DNA of 48,742 bases from Spirogloea muscicola (GCA_009602725.1 WELB01000155.1:159014-207755), one strand, 5' to 3'; shown: positions 35,801 to 48,198, numbered from the stretch's first letter. Made by a program: numbers and translations. The notes: generated from the sequence alone by a model not told the origin.

Positions 35801-38312
35801 TTTAGCCTGTCCACCTCCTCCTTCGCGGCCACAATGCCATTCATGTTACGAAGAGAGGTGGCAGCAGCAGCTGCCTGCGCATTAGCTAGTTCGTCTTTGC
35901 TAGCCTGCAGCCTTTCCTTGTACATCTGTACTTCGTCCTGTAAGTAGGCCATGAGACCACCTGCTCGCATCAGAAGCTGCTGGCAAGATCGGAAGCAGCT
36001 AATATGACTATCTTCGCATCTTTACTTGCGAGCAACATTCTCCATCACAAACAACTCGTAGATTGATCCCACGTACATTAAGTAAGATAATCTTGGAGCT
36101 TGCATCAGCTTCCAGTTGTTGGTACCGAGAGCTGATGTCACGCTGCAAAAGGTCTTGCTCAAGTATCCGCTTATTGCTTGCAGCCACTTCACTTGCTACC
36201 TGCAAGGCAAGGTGCGCTTATCAAGCATGATCTAGCCTGCCATAGCAATGTCACCTGAATGTTGTAATCCAGAGAAGGGTCTGACTTGCTTGTAACTCAA
36301 AGAATGTGACAGCCAGCCTACTCTCACATCAGAACAACGGCATGCTGATCCTTCATCAACATATCAGCTACTCTGCACTGCCATAGCTACTTCACATTGA
36401 AACAGGTCAGAGTATAAATGGTTTGTATGGTTGGCTTTCTTACCCTTTGCAGCTCGACTTTTGTTGCCCTGATCTCTTGATGAGCTGCATCAAGGCTGAC
36501 AAGCTTCTCTACACCCTCAATGGAAAAATAAAGTAGACATTCAGTTATCAAGCTATGATACAGGGAACACAAATCGTTGGCTGTCGGTGGTCAAGATAAG
36601 GAGGCTGCAAACCTGTCTTCTCACAGCAAGTGGCGCACTCCCGCTATTGAGCTTACCTTGCAATTGCTTATGAAGATCAGTCTTTTCGGACATGTGGCTC
36701 TCAATGAGAGCATCCTTTGTACTAAGGTCAGCCACAATCACTTCATATGCCTGTCTCAGCTTGGCATAAGCATCATCTTTCTTCAAGGACTCTCTAGTCA
36801 GCTCCTGTGCGCACACAAGAAAAGCTGCAGCGTTGGTAAGGTCTCACTGGTTGCTCACGAGTATGCAAGCAGCTGTTGCTACACAATGTTGGGGGGCTTA
36901 CTACTGGCTGCACAGTGAATCTCTAGACGGGGTGGGAAGCAGGTCTGATCCAGAGACTGCATTGCCTACCTTCAATAGATCTTCTGCTTTCTTCAAGCTT
37001 ATCTCTAGTTCTGCCACCCTACTTCCTGCCAGCTGTGTGTCGGGAGTGCCATTGCTGAGAGGAGTCTCCTGCTTGACCAACATAGCATGCAGAGCCTTAT
37101 TCTCAGCCTGCAGTGCTGCCGTCTCCCGTCGGTGCCTGGCAATGAGAGCATCGGTCCTCTTCCTATGATTCTCCTGTAAAGCAGCCAACTGCTCCTGCAG
37201 GATGAAGTTCGTTCTGCTTCAGGCACCCCGTATGCAAGCATGTCATTCATGACTACTTTGACTTAGGAAGTGACAGAATTGCTCACATCTCTTTATTGCA
37301 GAAGCAAGTGCACTTGTTCAACACTGAGGTCCATCTTGAATAGCTGGTACCTGCTGCGAGCTTGAGGTGCGCTGCAGCTGCTCCTCAAGAACCTGCTCCA
37401 ATTGAGACCTTCTGAGAAATAGATCTACAGTGTACATGACTTTCGAGCACTAGCTGCTTGTGTGGCTGCAACAGACACTTGAATGCGCACTCTCAAAGTC
37501 ACGTTGATACGCATGCTGGCCATTGACTTCTTAAGATACTCACTTGTAGCCTGTCTTTCAGTCTCTTGTGTTCAGCAGCATCACCGTTACTTGCACTTGT
37601 CGCCTCCTCCTTAGACAACCTTGTTTGCATCTCAGCGTTCTCTTCCCTGAGTACGTGCACTTCCTCCTGCATATCACCAACTCCAAGACTCTGATGACCT
37701 CTGTACTAGTGCTTGAGCACCGTCACTACAAGCAGACTTACTGAGCCTATCCAGTTGCAGATTGCTTAACGAAGTGCCTCAGAGCAAAGGCTATCTGTCT
37801 CTCGGCTCTGACGATCATCACGCCAGACGTACTCAGGGCAAGAGTAGAGGATGCCAGCAACCTCTTTCTCCTTGAGCAGTGCAACGTATTTCTGTGAGAG
37901 AGACTGGATCTCCAACTCTGCCATCTGAAGCCTGCTGACCTCGCTCTTGTACCAGCGCAACTGCATCAGATGAGCATGGCGTGCCGAGACATTGCAGTGT
38001 CAGGCTCGAGGTCCACCACGGTGCCTCATCAAGAACGCAGTCCGTCTTGTCCTTTAGCTGCTTCCATTATGACGTCCAAGTCAAGCGACTTTCAGAAGCG
38101 AAGCGCAAGTACGAGGCCTGCACCTCTGAATCTTGCACGCCATTGCTGGTAGGCTTGTTTTCAAGCGCTCGAGCGGGAGCCTCAGAGAACTCGGAGACCT
38201 TGTGCCCGCCAAGGGCTGGCTTTGCCTCAAAATCCTCATCCGCTGCCGAGTCCAAAACATCGGTCGCAATCTGGGAGATGTTCTCCTTGAGGTTGGCTAT
38301 GGACCGCCACAT
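32848..38312 (-). CDS. GC4: Golgin with GRIP-related Arf-binding (GRAB) region, GC3/GC4-like
   Basis: Golgins are long coiled-coil tethers on Golgi membranes; the GRAB-containing plant type is thought to bind Arf1. Resolved exons: 38312-38124, 37960-37862, 37666-37544, 37194-36970, 36804-36613, 36515-36444, 36199-36077, 35937-35701, 35633-35496, 35299-35003, 34775-34710, 34411-34209, 34113-34059, 33852-33664 and 33441-32848. They give about 934 codons; small exons near 37350-37430 and 34880-34990 are unresolved. The N-terminus MWRSIANLKENISQIATDV is the family start. The coiled coil follows (EVSRLQMAELEIQSLSQKYV to LEQSMTRLNRMSTDSDFYVD). The GRAB region has RIVIKLLVTYFQRNHSKEV and LDLMSRMLGFTHEDKQRVGL. 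A conserved block DLWIDFLLKETEERERRE precedes a Ser/Pro-rich tail. The intron before the last exon uses a GC donor. Arabidopsis GC4 is about 725 aa. Confidence 0.9.
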
Positions 38313-38993
38313 TCCAGCCACGGCCGCCGGCCCAGGCAACGGTTGCGCCTCAGGTGGCAAGCCCGAGCCCCGGCCGGCCGCAATCGGGCAAAAGCGCAGA
38401 GCCGGCTCTGGCCCCCAACCATGCCACCCTCAGCTCCATCCACGTTAGACGGCGGCCCGCCCGCGGCCACTGGAAGTCCGCGCGAAGGTCTATGCCACGC
38501 GAATGTCCGCGGTGCAGCGGCAAGCGGCAGCCGCCGCAGCGAGCGCGCAGCCGCCGCGGCGGTGCCGCGACGCGGGCGCGGCGGCGACGGCGAAGGGGCA
38601 TCCGCGGGCCAACGGTTTGCACAGGAATACACGGCGGGTGGGGGCTGGGGGCGGCTAGTGACCGCCGACCGAGGCAAGGTGGACCAGGTTATCCGATTGG
38701 AATTCGCGCACGGCCATCCGGGCACGCGCTTCCAACGGTTGCGATGGGGCGGCGACTGCACTCCGACCGATCCGACGGCCGCCGGGCGGGGTGAAGGCTG
38801 GTGAGGGCGATGGGGAAGGTGGTCACGGGACTGCAGTCACCGTCTTCTGAGGGTCAGCTTGTGCCGCAGTTAGGGCCCTGCCCAGGCAGTCCCCCTTAAA
38901 CCCCCCCAAACCCCCATCCCCACTTCGCTCGCCGCCGCCGCCGCCGCCCTCCTCTCCCGCCGGCGCCGCCGCTGCCGCGCCGCCGGTGCCACC
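38313..38993. promoter_or_regulatory. Bidirectional promoter region, golgin (-) / RPS9 (+)
   Basis: It is 681 bp and GC-rich, between two divergent ATGs. Long ORFs cross it on both strands but none shows family similarity; high GC alone explains open frames. A C-rich block, CTTAAACCCCCCCAAACCCC (about 38894-38913), precedes the RPS9 start and loosely resembles the telo-box-like elements of plant ribosomal-protein promoters. Confidence 0.45.
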
Positions 38994-40292
<1,299 letters not shown>

Positions 40293-40933
40293 GGCCGTTG
40301 CAGGTCACGCGCGGCCACCTGCGTTCAGTTCTCTGGGTTATGTTTGTGTCGTGACGCTTAAGATGGCCAGTTGTCCTGTATGCGTCCCCTCACCATGATG
40401 CACGGGCATGCTGGCTCACAGGGACATCTTCAGTATGACAGTGACAGAAGACAATATGTCATTTCATCAAATGCTTCGAGTTTGCAGCTTCCAGCCACTC
40501 GTGAAAACCTCAAAGACTGCGGATGACCTGCTGGCATGCATGCTGGGGGTCTAAGATGCTCAGCAAGGGGTCAACTCCTGCTGTGGGCATCTTGTATGTC
40601 TGACATACAAGACGCTGCGCCTGAGCTATTCAACAGATTCTGGGCAGCAAATTGGACTAGCCCGTGACATCCTGTACGTTGATGCAAGATGGTGATGACT
40701 CAGCTTGGGTTTGCTTCCCACACTGCCAGCAAGCAGTAGTCCAATCAATAACTCTCATGAAAAAGTGTCAATCAGAGCTGTGCAAGTGGATGATAACAAC
40801 GCATACTGTGTAAGAGTTTTGTACAGACTTTGGCATGTGACCAAGTTGATCACCATAGTGGGCATAAACCCAGAGACAGCAAGGTGCTGCAGCAATCTGG
40901 GGAATGGAGTCGGCATATTCATATGAACCTCGG
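40293..40933. other. Convergent intergenic region, RPS9 (+) / PITP (-)
   Basis: It holds the two 3' UTRs. Only short ORFs occur, without family signs. TGTATGTCTGACATACAA at about 40591-40608 is a small palindrome, possibly a hairpin near an RNA 3' end. Confidence 0.45.
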
Positions 40934-43900
40934 TCAAGGGCTTGGGCTGGGGCATTGACCAGGGCTCTTGAGCTTGTGGATGGCTTTTTCAATGACGCCA
41001 ACATAGTGATCCACGGGCTTCTCATCAGTGCCGACATTGTGATCGGGAGCCTCTGCGTGTTTGCGAGGCGTGCGAGGGGGTGTTTGCATCAGCAGGGGGC
41101 TGCCCCCAGCCAAGCCGGCAATGTCAGTGGTGGAGTGAGAGTAGTGGCCCGACTTCGAGCCAGCTGCCGCTGAGAGACTTTCAAATGACGCGTTGGCTCT
41201 CAAAGAACCACGACCATGGACTGACTCGTGAAGGGCTTCATAATTGCTGCTCGCCACATCGCGCTCCATTGGATAGGTTGTGGCGTTGCTAGGCGGCGCT
41301 CGCGGCTGCTGAGAGCCATTGCCAGCCGCGACGTCCTCCTTCGCCAGCTGCAAAGCAAGCTGCCATCAGGTGCAGAAAAATTTTCCAGCCTGAGCTCGTC
41401 ATCTTGTCAAATTGCAAATTCAACTTCAATTGAACAACATCATCCCACCGGTGCTTTCGGAGACTGGATCTTTGGGGATTGAGGAGACTTCTTCGACGTA
41501 GACAGGTACGAGAAGAAGCCGGTCGTTGTCTTGGGCTGCTTTGGCTCCTCATTGACCAGACCTTTTGGTAGGCTAGTCTGAACGAGGCAAAGCAGAGCAA
41601 TTAGGGTAGACTGAGAATGCCAATCACAGTCAGCTGTTAAGTATCTGACTGCCTCAAAGGGACAAGGGACATGCTGCATGAGTGATGCGCATTGCATCAA
41701 TAATATGTCCATAGACATTGCATGTTTGATGACAATGCCTAGAGCTTCTTATTGCAATCTCCTGCCAGCACTTACTTGATTAGCAAGAGGAGGTTGTTGT
41801 TGTAATCCTGGGGTACTCACTTTGCCATTTGCACGTTTCTGCCAGGAAAGAGATGATTGCATATGAGACAGGATCAATACAAGCTGTTTGTCGCCGAGTG
41901 TCCCTGTGGCTTCACTCTGAGTCGAAGTTACCTATGACATGCAAGGTGTCATAGTTGCAGCTTGATGGGCGCTGAAGCTCTGGGCTTGATGGAAAGAAAG
42001 CGAAGCAAAACATACAAACTGCAGTTGAAAGTGCTCAGGTCAAGGCTTCCAGGTTATGAGAGTATTACTTCTCGGAGGTTGGCCGCTGTTTCCTGTTCCA
42101 TCTTGCGGATGTCCGCCATGGTCAGATCAATCCACTCGTCCATCCAACAGAAACTCTTCCGATGACCTTCAGTGAAGACCTTTCTCTCAGCTTTCTGGCC
42201 AGTGACGAAGTGGTATTACGCCACAGCCAAGCGAGGTCAGTGATGTACTGCGGACAAGCTCAACCAGCTAACTTACATAGTATACACAACAGTGTCATGA
42301 GGGCAGGAACGAGGACAAGAAGAGCGAAAAGGACATAAGGGCACTAGGAACCTACTGTTGCGATGTACTTTTCCAACCGGCTGCCCCAGCCCCAGTATGG
42401 CACATCCACAGACACCACCTTGTATGCACACAATTTGGGCTCGCACTTTTGCTGCAGATAAGCTAGCAATCTTGGCTCAGAATATGTCACCACGGTACTA
42501 TATCCAAGTATAGATTATACTCGAGTTGACTTTCCTGTATGGTGAGTCTGATTTTGTACAATTCATGCCTCTGCAGGCATTGTAGCTAAGCAGCAAGCAG
42601 ATAACTTTAGAACAGCTGCCAAACTGCTGCCTGACTCTTCAAACATTCAGAGGTGGGACATCCAAGATCGTTGCACCCACCATCCAGCCCTCCATAAGTG
42701 GACCCCTTCCATTCTTCTTGGACTTGAACTTGCTTGGATCCTCCTCAGGGATGTACTTATCAACAGGGTCCATTGCAATGTCTATGAACTCAACTTGCCG
42801 CATCTTGAGGTGATCAGCATCCATGTTCAGGGCCTTGTCACATAAGCACATATCATGTCAACTTGTGTCAATACTTCCACAAATCAGTGAGCTTAGAGCT
42901 GCCGTTGCGGACCAACGTAAACTTGATAGAGACTAGGCAGCAAGTAGGCGGCAAAGCGTTATGCGTGTGTGGCAAGGCCCACTAGCAGCTTGAAGAACAT
43001 TAACTCACATTCTCTGTAGTCCCGCGGTCCTCTACGTGGAAGGACTCAATTGTTAACGAGAATTTGGTGAAGAAAGGGCTCTGCAAAGTGTCCATGTAGT
43101 ACTTGTCAATTATGAGATGTGCAGTAGCAGACTCATTGTGCCAATTGCACACAGTTTGCTTCATGTGCTCTTTGACAGAGCCATAATCAGTGATACACTG
43201 CCTCCAGCTCTGATATGACATCACACTTTAGCACGTCCATGCAACTTCAGTGCCCCAAACAGATAAGAAAGTAGGGCAGAAGGGAAAGGCAGCTGTGCAG
43301 TAAGTACCGCGTAAACTGCACAATTGATGAAGCCCCAAGACCACGGTTTTCATTCAAGCAAGAAAAAGCACAAGTCAGAGTTGCAGAATCGTCATAGTCT
43401 GGTTATTGCTTTCTTGGTGTCTCTTTGCAAACCCTTCTACAGTACAGCGCTAGGAGAGAGCATCCCCAAAGTCATAGACATGCTCCAGCAGTAGCTCCAG
43501 CTGGTTGTAGAGGCATTTGAGTGATCCACTCAGATGCAACAGACACTTACTTGTTCTACAGTAAGGGTAAGCGTTCCAGGCCTCCTCCTCCAACATCAGG
43601 GCCTTGTGGGGGATGATGGTGGCGATCCAGCTTGGTAGCTTACTGAAGTGAATCACCCCAAATTCAGATTCTTACATCAGCCACAACTGCTGCAGGTGCA
43701 CAGGGCTAAGTCTGCAGAGCAGCTGCCTTCTTGGCATGCCTTTGTGCCAGCAGTCACTTAGTGATTATCTGTTTACAAGTGTTTACCCAGTGTTCACTCA
43801 GTGTTTACTACGTGTTTGATCAGAACAGGGCAGCTGGAAAGGCAAAAAGACCTGGCAAGGTGGTAATATTTGTGCGTGTACTGGCCCTTTCGCTTCTCAT

Positions 43901-44355
43901 CTTCATAAGGCTCATTCTCGAGGAACTCAACACCATCACCATTATCGGACTCAGACTCCTTCGCACTGTACTTTGCAACCATGTAGAGCTGCGCCACCCG
44001 ATACTGCCAGACACGGAGGAGATCCAAATTTCAAGATGCTCAGCTAAGCAGCATCCTGGACTGGTAGGGTTATTTCGTGCCTTGGCATTGCGCCAGAGTT
44101 GTGGGATCATTTTGGCGAGAGCCAAACCTGACAGACTATTGCTGGAAATTTGCCTGACTGGGGTGCAATGTGACGAGCAGCAGCACAAGAGGAGGGCTTC
44201 GATCCACAAAGCATTCCCAGTAAAGCAGCACGGCAAGCTGGATCGTTGGTCTATGATTGATGTAGCAGCCAGTAGCCGCTCACCTCCTCGAAAGTAAACG
44301 GGAGGACAATGCGGCTGGTGTTGGTGCTCCGAGTCAAGGAAATGTGCCACTCCAT
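40934..44355 (-). CDS. Phosphatidylinositol transfer protein (START-like PITP) with long C-terminal tail
   Basis: PITPs exchange phosphatidylinositol and another lipid between membranes. Resolved exons: 44355-44284, 44003-43852, 43642-43551, a fourth ending at 43009, 42833-42681, 42451-42356, 42194-42069, an 18-nt exon 41838-41821, 41577-41449 and 41347-40934. Family blocks: [116 protein letters not shown]; and [20 protein letters not shown] followed by [10 protein letters not shown]. The start of exon 4 (near [15 protein letters not shown]) is not resolved by phase. The domain is about 270 aa. After it come about 185 residues rich in Ser/Pro/Lys ([27 protein letters not shown]) that class I PITPs lack. 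An in-frame ATG at 44436 would add 27 residues. Confidence 0.9.
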
Positions 44356-45545
44356 AGAGCGGGCCAAGAGGACTTTCGTGCAGAGAGTAGAGTCAGACAA
44401 TGCATCGCAGAAGCAACATGCAATCGATGTTGCCATACAAGAGCCGCCTTGGAGCGGCAGCTGGCAGCCTTATTGAGCCAAACCCCTCAACAGTTCACTG
44501 CAAGGCAAGCCAGCACTTGGCTTTGACCACCATTAGCTGACAGGTTCGTCGACCTGACATCGACATCACCGCCAGAGGGCAGCCTGTCCTCGCAATGCCT
44601 GTCCTCGCACTCGTGCCCTTGAGGCATCATGTATAGTGGGGCGGCTAGGCTCTACAGCATCACAGGCACAGCTTCCGTGACGCCCGCCAAGGACTCAGAC
44701 GCCGCTTGGATCCCAGCGAACGGAGGATACTACTCCCGGACCGTCACCATGGTGCCGCTCCAGTGGCCGCCACAGCCTCGGCGGATGTCGGAGCAGTCGT
44801 GCGGGAGGGCCTCAGGGCCTGGGGCGCCGATCTACAGGCCCCGGATCGATCCGGATGCGCCGCAGCCGCGGGCGGCGGCCCGCGGAGGGCCCCGCGGCGG
44901 CCCGCCGGAGGCCATCGCCGCCGCNGGCGGCGGCGGCGGCAGCTCCGCAAGCGGCTGCGGCGGCGGCGGCGGCGGCGGCGGAGACCTGCCCTTCTGCCAC
45001 GTGGCAGGGCATTTGGGCAAGGGGGGGGGAGGGGGGCTTGCCCGTCTTCGGCGACGCGCGCTCTACGGCGTCGGAGCGTTGGGTAAGCCGACGCTGCGGA
45101 CGGCTACCCTACGGGATGGTTCCGCTCGGCAGACGTGCGACGCCCATCTCTCCGACGTGCGACGGTGGTCGCAGCGGCCCAACCCCGGACTGACAGCGCC
45201 GACGTCACCGCTGAGCTCATCGGCCGCGCCCCGTGGCGCGGCCAGCCTCGCCAAGACGGGAGCCGCTTTGACGGCGGCGCAGAGTGCCCGCCCGTCAGAG
45301 CTCCGCCGGTAAGGGCGGGCGCGCCGTTTGCCGGGATCGGGGCGGGGAGAGAAGTAAGGTGTATATATGAGTGAAGGAGGGCCTGAGGTATTTTTCTGAG
45401 TTTACTTTTTCCTTTGCTGAGTGGCCAAGTACAAAAGGAGTGGGCTCTTCCAAAGAAAAGTTAAGGGTAGTCATTCTGTCGTGCGGCTCCTAAGTAGAGG
45501 TTACTAAGTGATAATCTTATCCAAGTTTATGGCCGCTTCGCAGTT
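44356..45545. other. PITP upstream region with CGG run and single N
   Basis: It is GC-rich, with a GCC-to-GGC switch at the single N (44925). A plus-strand ORF from ATG 44629 to 45312 (227 codons, Gly/Arg/Pro-rich) and several minus-strand ORFs run through it; I trust none of them. A minus-strand 5' UTR or extra first exon of the PITP gene, masked by the N, is the likeliest content. GTATATATGAG at about 45360 is TATA-like. Confidence 0.4.
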
Positions 45546-45612
45546 TTGGCCCCGTCGAATCTTTTTGCCAATTGTCTTCGGGCTGGCTCCGCACAGCCTT
45601 TGCGCCCATTTT
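45546..45612 (-). repeat. Dispersed repeat family A, copy 8 (inverted)
   Basis: The plus strand reads TTGGCCCCGTCGAATC, then TTCGGGCTGGCTCCGCACAG, then CCTTTGCGCCCATT. The open frame of the retrotransposon extends into it without an ATG, so the true ORF start is inside or after the repeat. Confidence 0.65.
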
Positions 45613-45631
45613 GCGCCCTCCAGCTGAAGTC

Positions 45632-47101
45632 ATGGCGGCTTACCCCTTGCTTGTTCGCGAACTGGACCTGATGGGCCTGCGGGTTTGCCCATCCAAGAGC
45701 GTGGCATGGTCCCCACGTGGTCTCCCCGCCAATCTTCAGCTCCCCCACGGCTGCCAGACCCCTGCCAATGGGCTGGCCATCCTCAAGGTCCCCCTCGGCA
45801 CACCAGCTCACGTGGCGATGGACTTGCGGGAACGCCTCCAGAAACATCTCGCCCCCCTCCCTTCCCTTCCCCTCCTTGGGGACACACAGCTGGCGCTGGC
45901 CATTCTCACCCGCTGCATCGGCCAACGGGCATGCTACTTGCAGCGGACAGTCGCCCCAATGGGCATGGTGGGCGAGCTCTACAAGGAATTCGACAACTCC
46001 CTGCTGCAGTCCCTGGCATCCCTTCCACAATCTTCCTCTTTCCCCTCCGCTTCATCTGCCCTCCAGGCTTCCCTCCCCACTCGCATGGGCGGCCTTGGCT
46101 GCCGGTCGTTGGAGCAGACGGCGCAAGCAGCCTTCCTGGTCTGCTGGCACCAGATCGCCTCTATGCTTCCCATGCGCTTCCCTTGCCTCCACGATCCCGT
46201 ACGCAACGTGGCGGAAGGCTCCTTACCCTTCCAAGCGGATCTGAGGAGCATCCGTGACTCGGCAATCGGCTCTTTCCCCTCTATACAACCTCTACTCATG
46301 CCATTTTCCGCCCTCGCCCAAGCATCTGATAGAGGGGCACAATCCAGACTGGTTACGGCAGTGGAAGATGAGCGCCGCAGAAGCTTGAGGAGGCTGCCAG
46401 AGATTCACAACAATCCAAGGAGCCTGGCAAGACTTACTTCCCTCGCCACACCTGGAGCCACAGACTGGATCACCTCACACGCCGTGGCCAGCGCCTTCAG
46501 CATCAGCTCCGAGGCCTTTCGGACGTTGCTTCAACTCTTCCTCGGCCTCCCACCTGACTGCCAGATTGGGGTGCGCCAGTGTGAGAGCGCCTTCCGCGCA
46601 GAGAGTGCTGAGCTCGCCACTCACATGCTGCGATGCCCCTCTGGACCAGAAGTGGTGGGCATCCACAACCTCCTCCGTAATGCTCTGGCGGGTTTGATGC
46701 GCGACGCCGGGTACCGTGCGGTCGTGGAAGTGAACATCATGCCTATCACCACGGATGCCCAGGGACGTCATCATCGCCGCGCACTTGACATTGTGGGCGT
46801 GCAACCTGGTGGAGGACCAAGGGCTTTGGTCGATATTGTGGTTACGGAGGCCAATAAAGGTCCAGCATCGACACACATCGCTGGCCACGCAGTGGGCAGT
46901 GCTGAACAAAGAAAGTTGCAGCACTACTCCGATTACCCCCGATGTGATCGGCTCTTGCCAGCAGCAATCGACATCTTTGGCTGCTTAGGTCCTCGTTTCC
47001 TTACTCTCCTTCCAAACATAGCCAATCTAGGCTACACACGACATGCAGATGTGTTCCCGGCTGAGATGGGCTTGCCAGCTGCTTATCTATCGTTGTTGTA
47101 A
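45632..47101 (+). CDS. Retrotransposon polyprotein C-terminal fragment (RT thumb, Cys/His site, endonuclease-like end)
   Basis: A 489-codon intact ORF from the first ATG. It starts after the catalytic FADD/YADD region, which is absent: LVRELDLMGLRVCPSKSVAW is the segment that normally follows it in LINE reverse transcriptases. Then comes a thumb-like region (LPTRMGGLGCRSLEQTAQAA), and a Cys/His cluster (CQIGVRQCESAFRAESAEL, then HMLRC and a later His). The C-terminus reads RRALDIVGVQPGGGPRALVD followed by IVVTE, an Asp-X13-Asp pair like the PD..D signature of restriction-like endonucleases of R2-type and Dualen-type LINEs. The ORF has no internal stop, so the insertion may be recent. It cannot reverse-transcribe by itself. 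Confidence 0.8.
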   Translation: MAAYPLLVRELDLMGLRVCPSKSVAWSPRGLPANLQLPHGCQTPANGLAILKVPLGTPAHVAMDLRERLQKHLAPLPSLPLLGDTQLALAILTRCIGQRACYLQRTVAPMGMVGELYKEFDNSLLQSLASLPQSSSFPSASSALQASLPTRMGGLGCRSLEQTAQAAFLVCWHQIASMLPMRFPCLHDPVRNVAEGSLPFQADLRSIRDSAIGSFPSIQPLLMPFSALAQASDRGAQSRLVTAVEDERRRSLRRLPEIHNNPRSLARLTSLATPGATDWITSHAVASAFSISSEAFRTLLQLFLGLPPDCQIGVRQCESAFRAESAELATHMLRCPSGPEVVGIHNLLRNALAGLMRDAGYRAVVEVNIMPITTDAQGRHHRRALDIVGVQPGGGPRALVDIVVTEANKGPASTHIAGHAVGSAEQRKLQHYSDYPRCDRLLPAAIDIFGCLGPRFLTLLPNIANLGYTRHADVFPAEMGLPAAYLSLL

Positions 47102-47207
47102 CGACGAGTTTCGGCCTGTTTGCAGCGTGCTCAGGCTAATGCTTTGCACCAGAAAGCTGGGCGAGCTCTAGTTGGTGGCAGAAGGGCTTCGTATCTGCCA
47201 TCTAGTA

Positions 47208-47303
47208 TCCAGGCATCGGTTAGCGACCTTTATGTTTTGACCCGTGGTTTCTGAGCGGGTCAATCTACTGTAGGTTACGTAGGTCTTAAGATGTGCTTGC
47301 CTT
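47208..47303 (+). repeat. Retroelement 3' repeat
   Basis: It starts at TCCAGGCATCGGTTAGCGAC and ends at GGTCTTAAGATGTGCTTGCC plus TT. It has an inverted copy at 27304-27399 and a diverged partial copy at about 21213-21275. It follows the RT stop by about 110 bp, as expected for a 3' UTR. Confidence 0.75.
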
Positions 47304-47449
47304 TGTACTTGGCCATTTGGCCTTCGTTTGTTTCAAATACACGAAATTCCTTTGCGCCCATTGAGAGAGCCACTCTTTCTCTCATCGGTTATTCTTTCCC
47401 GAAAATTGAATGGCGTGTGTGGTGAGTGATGGACTTAGGCCCTGAGTTG

Positions 47450-47527
47450 AAGAAGTGGCTCTCCCAATGGGGCCAGGGGCTGTGAAAAGCCAGCCCGAAA
47501 AGAATTGACAAAGGTTCGAAGGGCCAC
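47450..47527 (+). repeat. Dispersed repeat family A, copy 10 (most complete)
   Basis: It runs AGAAGTGGCTCTCCCAATGG, GGCCAGGGGCTGTGAAAAGC, CAGCCCGAAAAGAATTGACA, then AAGGTTCGAAGGGCCAC. The GGGCTGTG..AAAGCCAGCCC part is a small inverted repeat. This copy is the best reference for the family. Confidence 0.75.
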
Positions 47528-47852
47528 ATGACGGAGGGGCCTAAAGCGCTAAGCAGTTACGAAGGGGCCTGAAGAAGCTATGTCAGAACGGGAGAGGATG
47601 GACCACTCAGTAATTACGAGTGAGGAGCTCAAATCCGACAGACTAGCTGCAGTGGCCGAGTGGCCAAGGGCGACGTATCCCATTCCAGTTAATGTATATT
47701 CACTACATTTTGTATATCGTTATTGTAACCTTCTTACTGAAACCCTCTGCCTCCGTCGGGGGTAAATCCTCTGCCTCTGTCTTCGTCGAGGTTCTTCCCT
47801 CGACAGAGGAAGAGGGCAAACCTCGTAAAAAGAAGAAAGTGCTCGCCCATAG

Positions 47853-47899
47853 AGAAGAAGGGCTGGCAAAGCCAGCCCGAAAAGAATGGACAATGTCCA
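47853..47899 (+). repeat. Dispersed repeat family A, copy 11
   Basis: It contains GAAGAAGGGCTGGCAAAGCC and AGCCCGAAAAGAATGGACAA. It is closest to copy 6 (27398-27466). Both are preceded by, or near, GCTCGCCCATAG. Confidence 0.65.
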
Positions 47900-48198
47900 A
47901 TGGCCTGAGGCGGCAGCCATCGCACGGCCTGCTCGCATGTGGACGGCGTAGGCAAGCAAGCGTTGAAACGATACCGCCAGGCGCATACGGAATACTTGGG
48001 CGAGCGACCCGGCGGCGTTGAAGCCGGGCATCGCCCCTAGCAGACCCGGCCGCCGGTCAATGGCCTGAACCCAAGACCTCTGCCTTCGTCGCCGTCCTTC
48101 CCTCGACGGACGTCAATCTGACAGGCAATCCACTGGTTTTCAAGATAACTGCAATCGTAAACTTAATATACTACCTACAGAAAGCAAAAACAACGAAA

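Larger units (their letters stand above)
45546..47303 (+). mobile_element. 5'-truncated non-LTR retrotransposon with 3' repeat
   Basis: It consists of a reverse-transcriptase C-terminal ORF (to 47101) followed by a 3' region whose last 96 bases (47208-47303) recur inverted at 27304-27399. The left end overlaps an inverted family A repeat (45546-45612). The RT fingers and palm are missing, as is usual for LINE copies truncated during insertion. A further family A copy lies beyond the right end (47450-47527) in the opposite orientation to the left one. Confidence 0.7.

Noticed and set aside
38133-38804. Plus-strand 223-codon ORF between golgin and RPS9
   Set aside because: It overlaps the golgin first exon antisense and the promoter region. 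Composition is Arg/Ala/Gly-rich, with no family blocks; GC content explains it.
44629-45312. Plus-strand 227-codon Gly/Arg-rich ORF with an N
   Set aside because: It shows no domain, runs through a CGG run and an unresolved N, and several overlapping frames are equally open.
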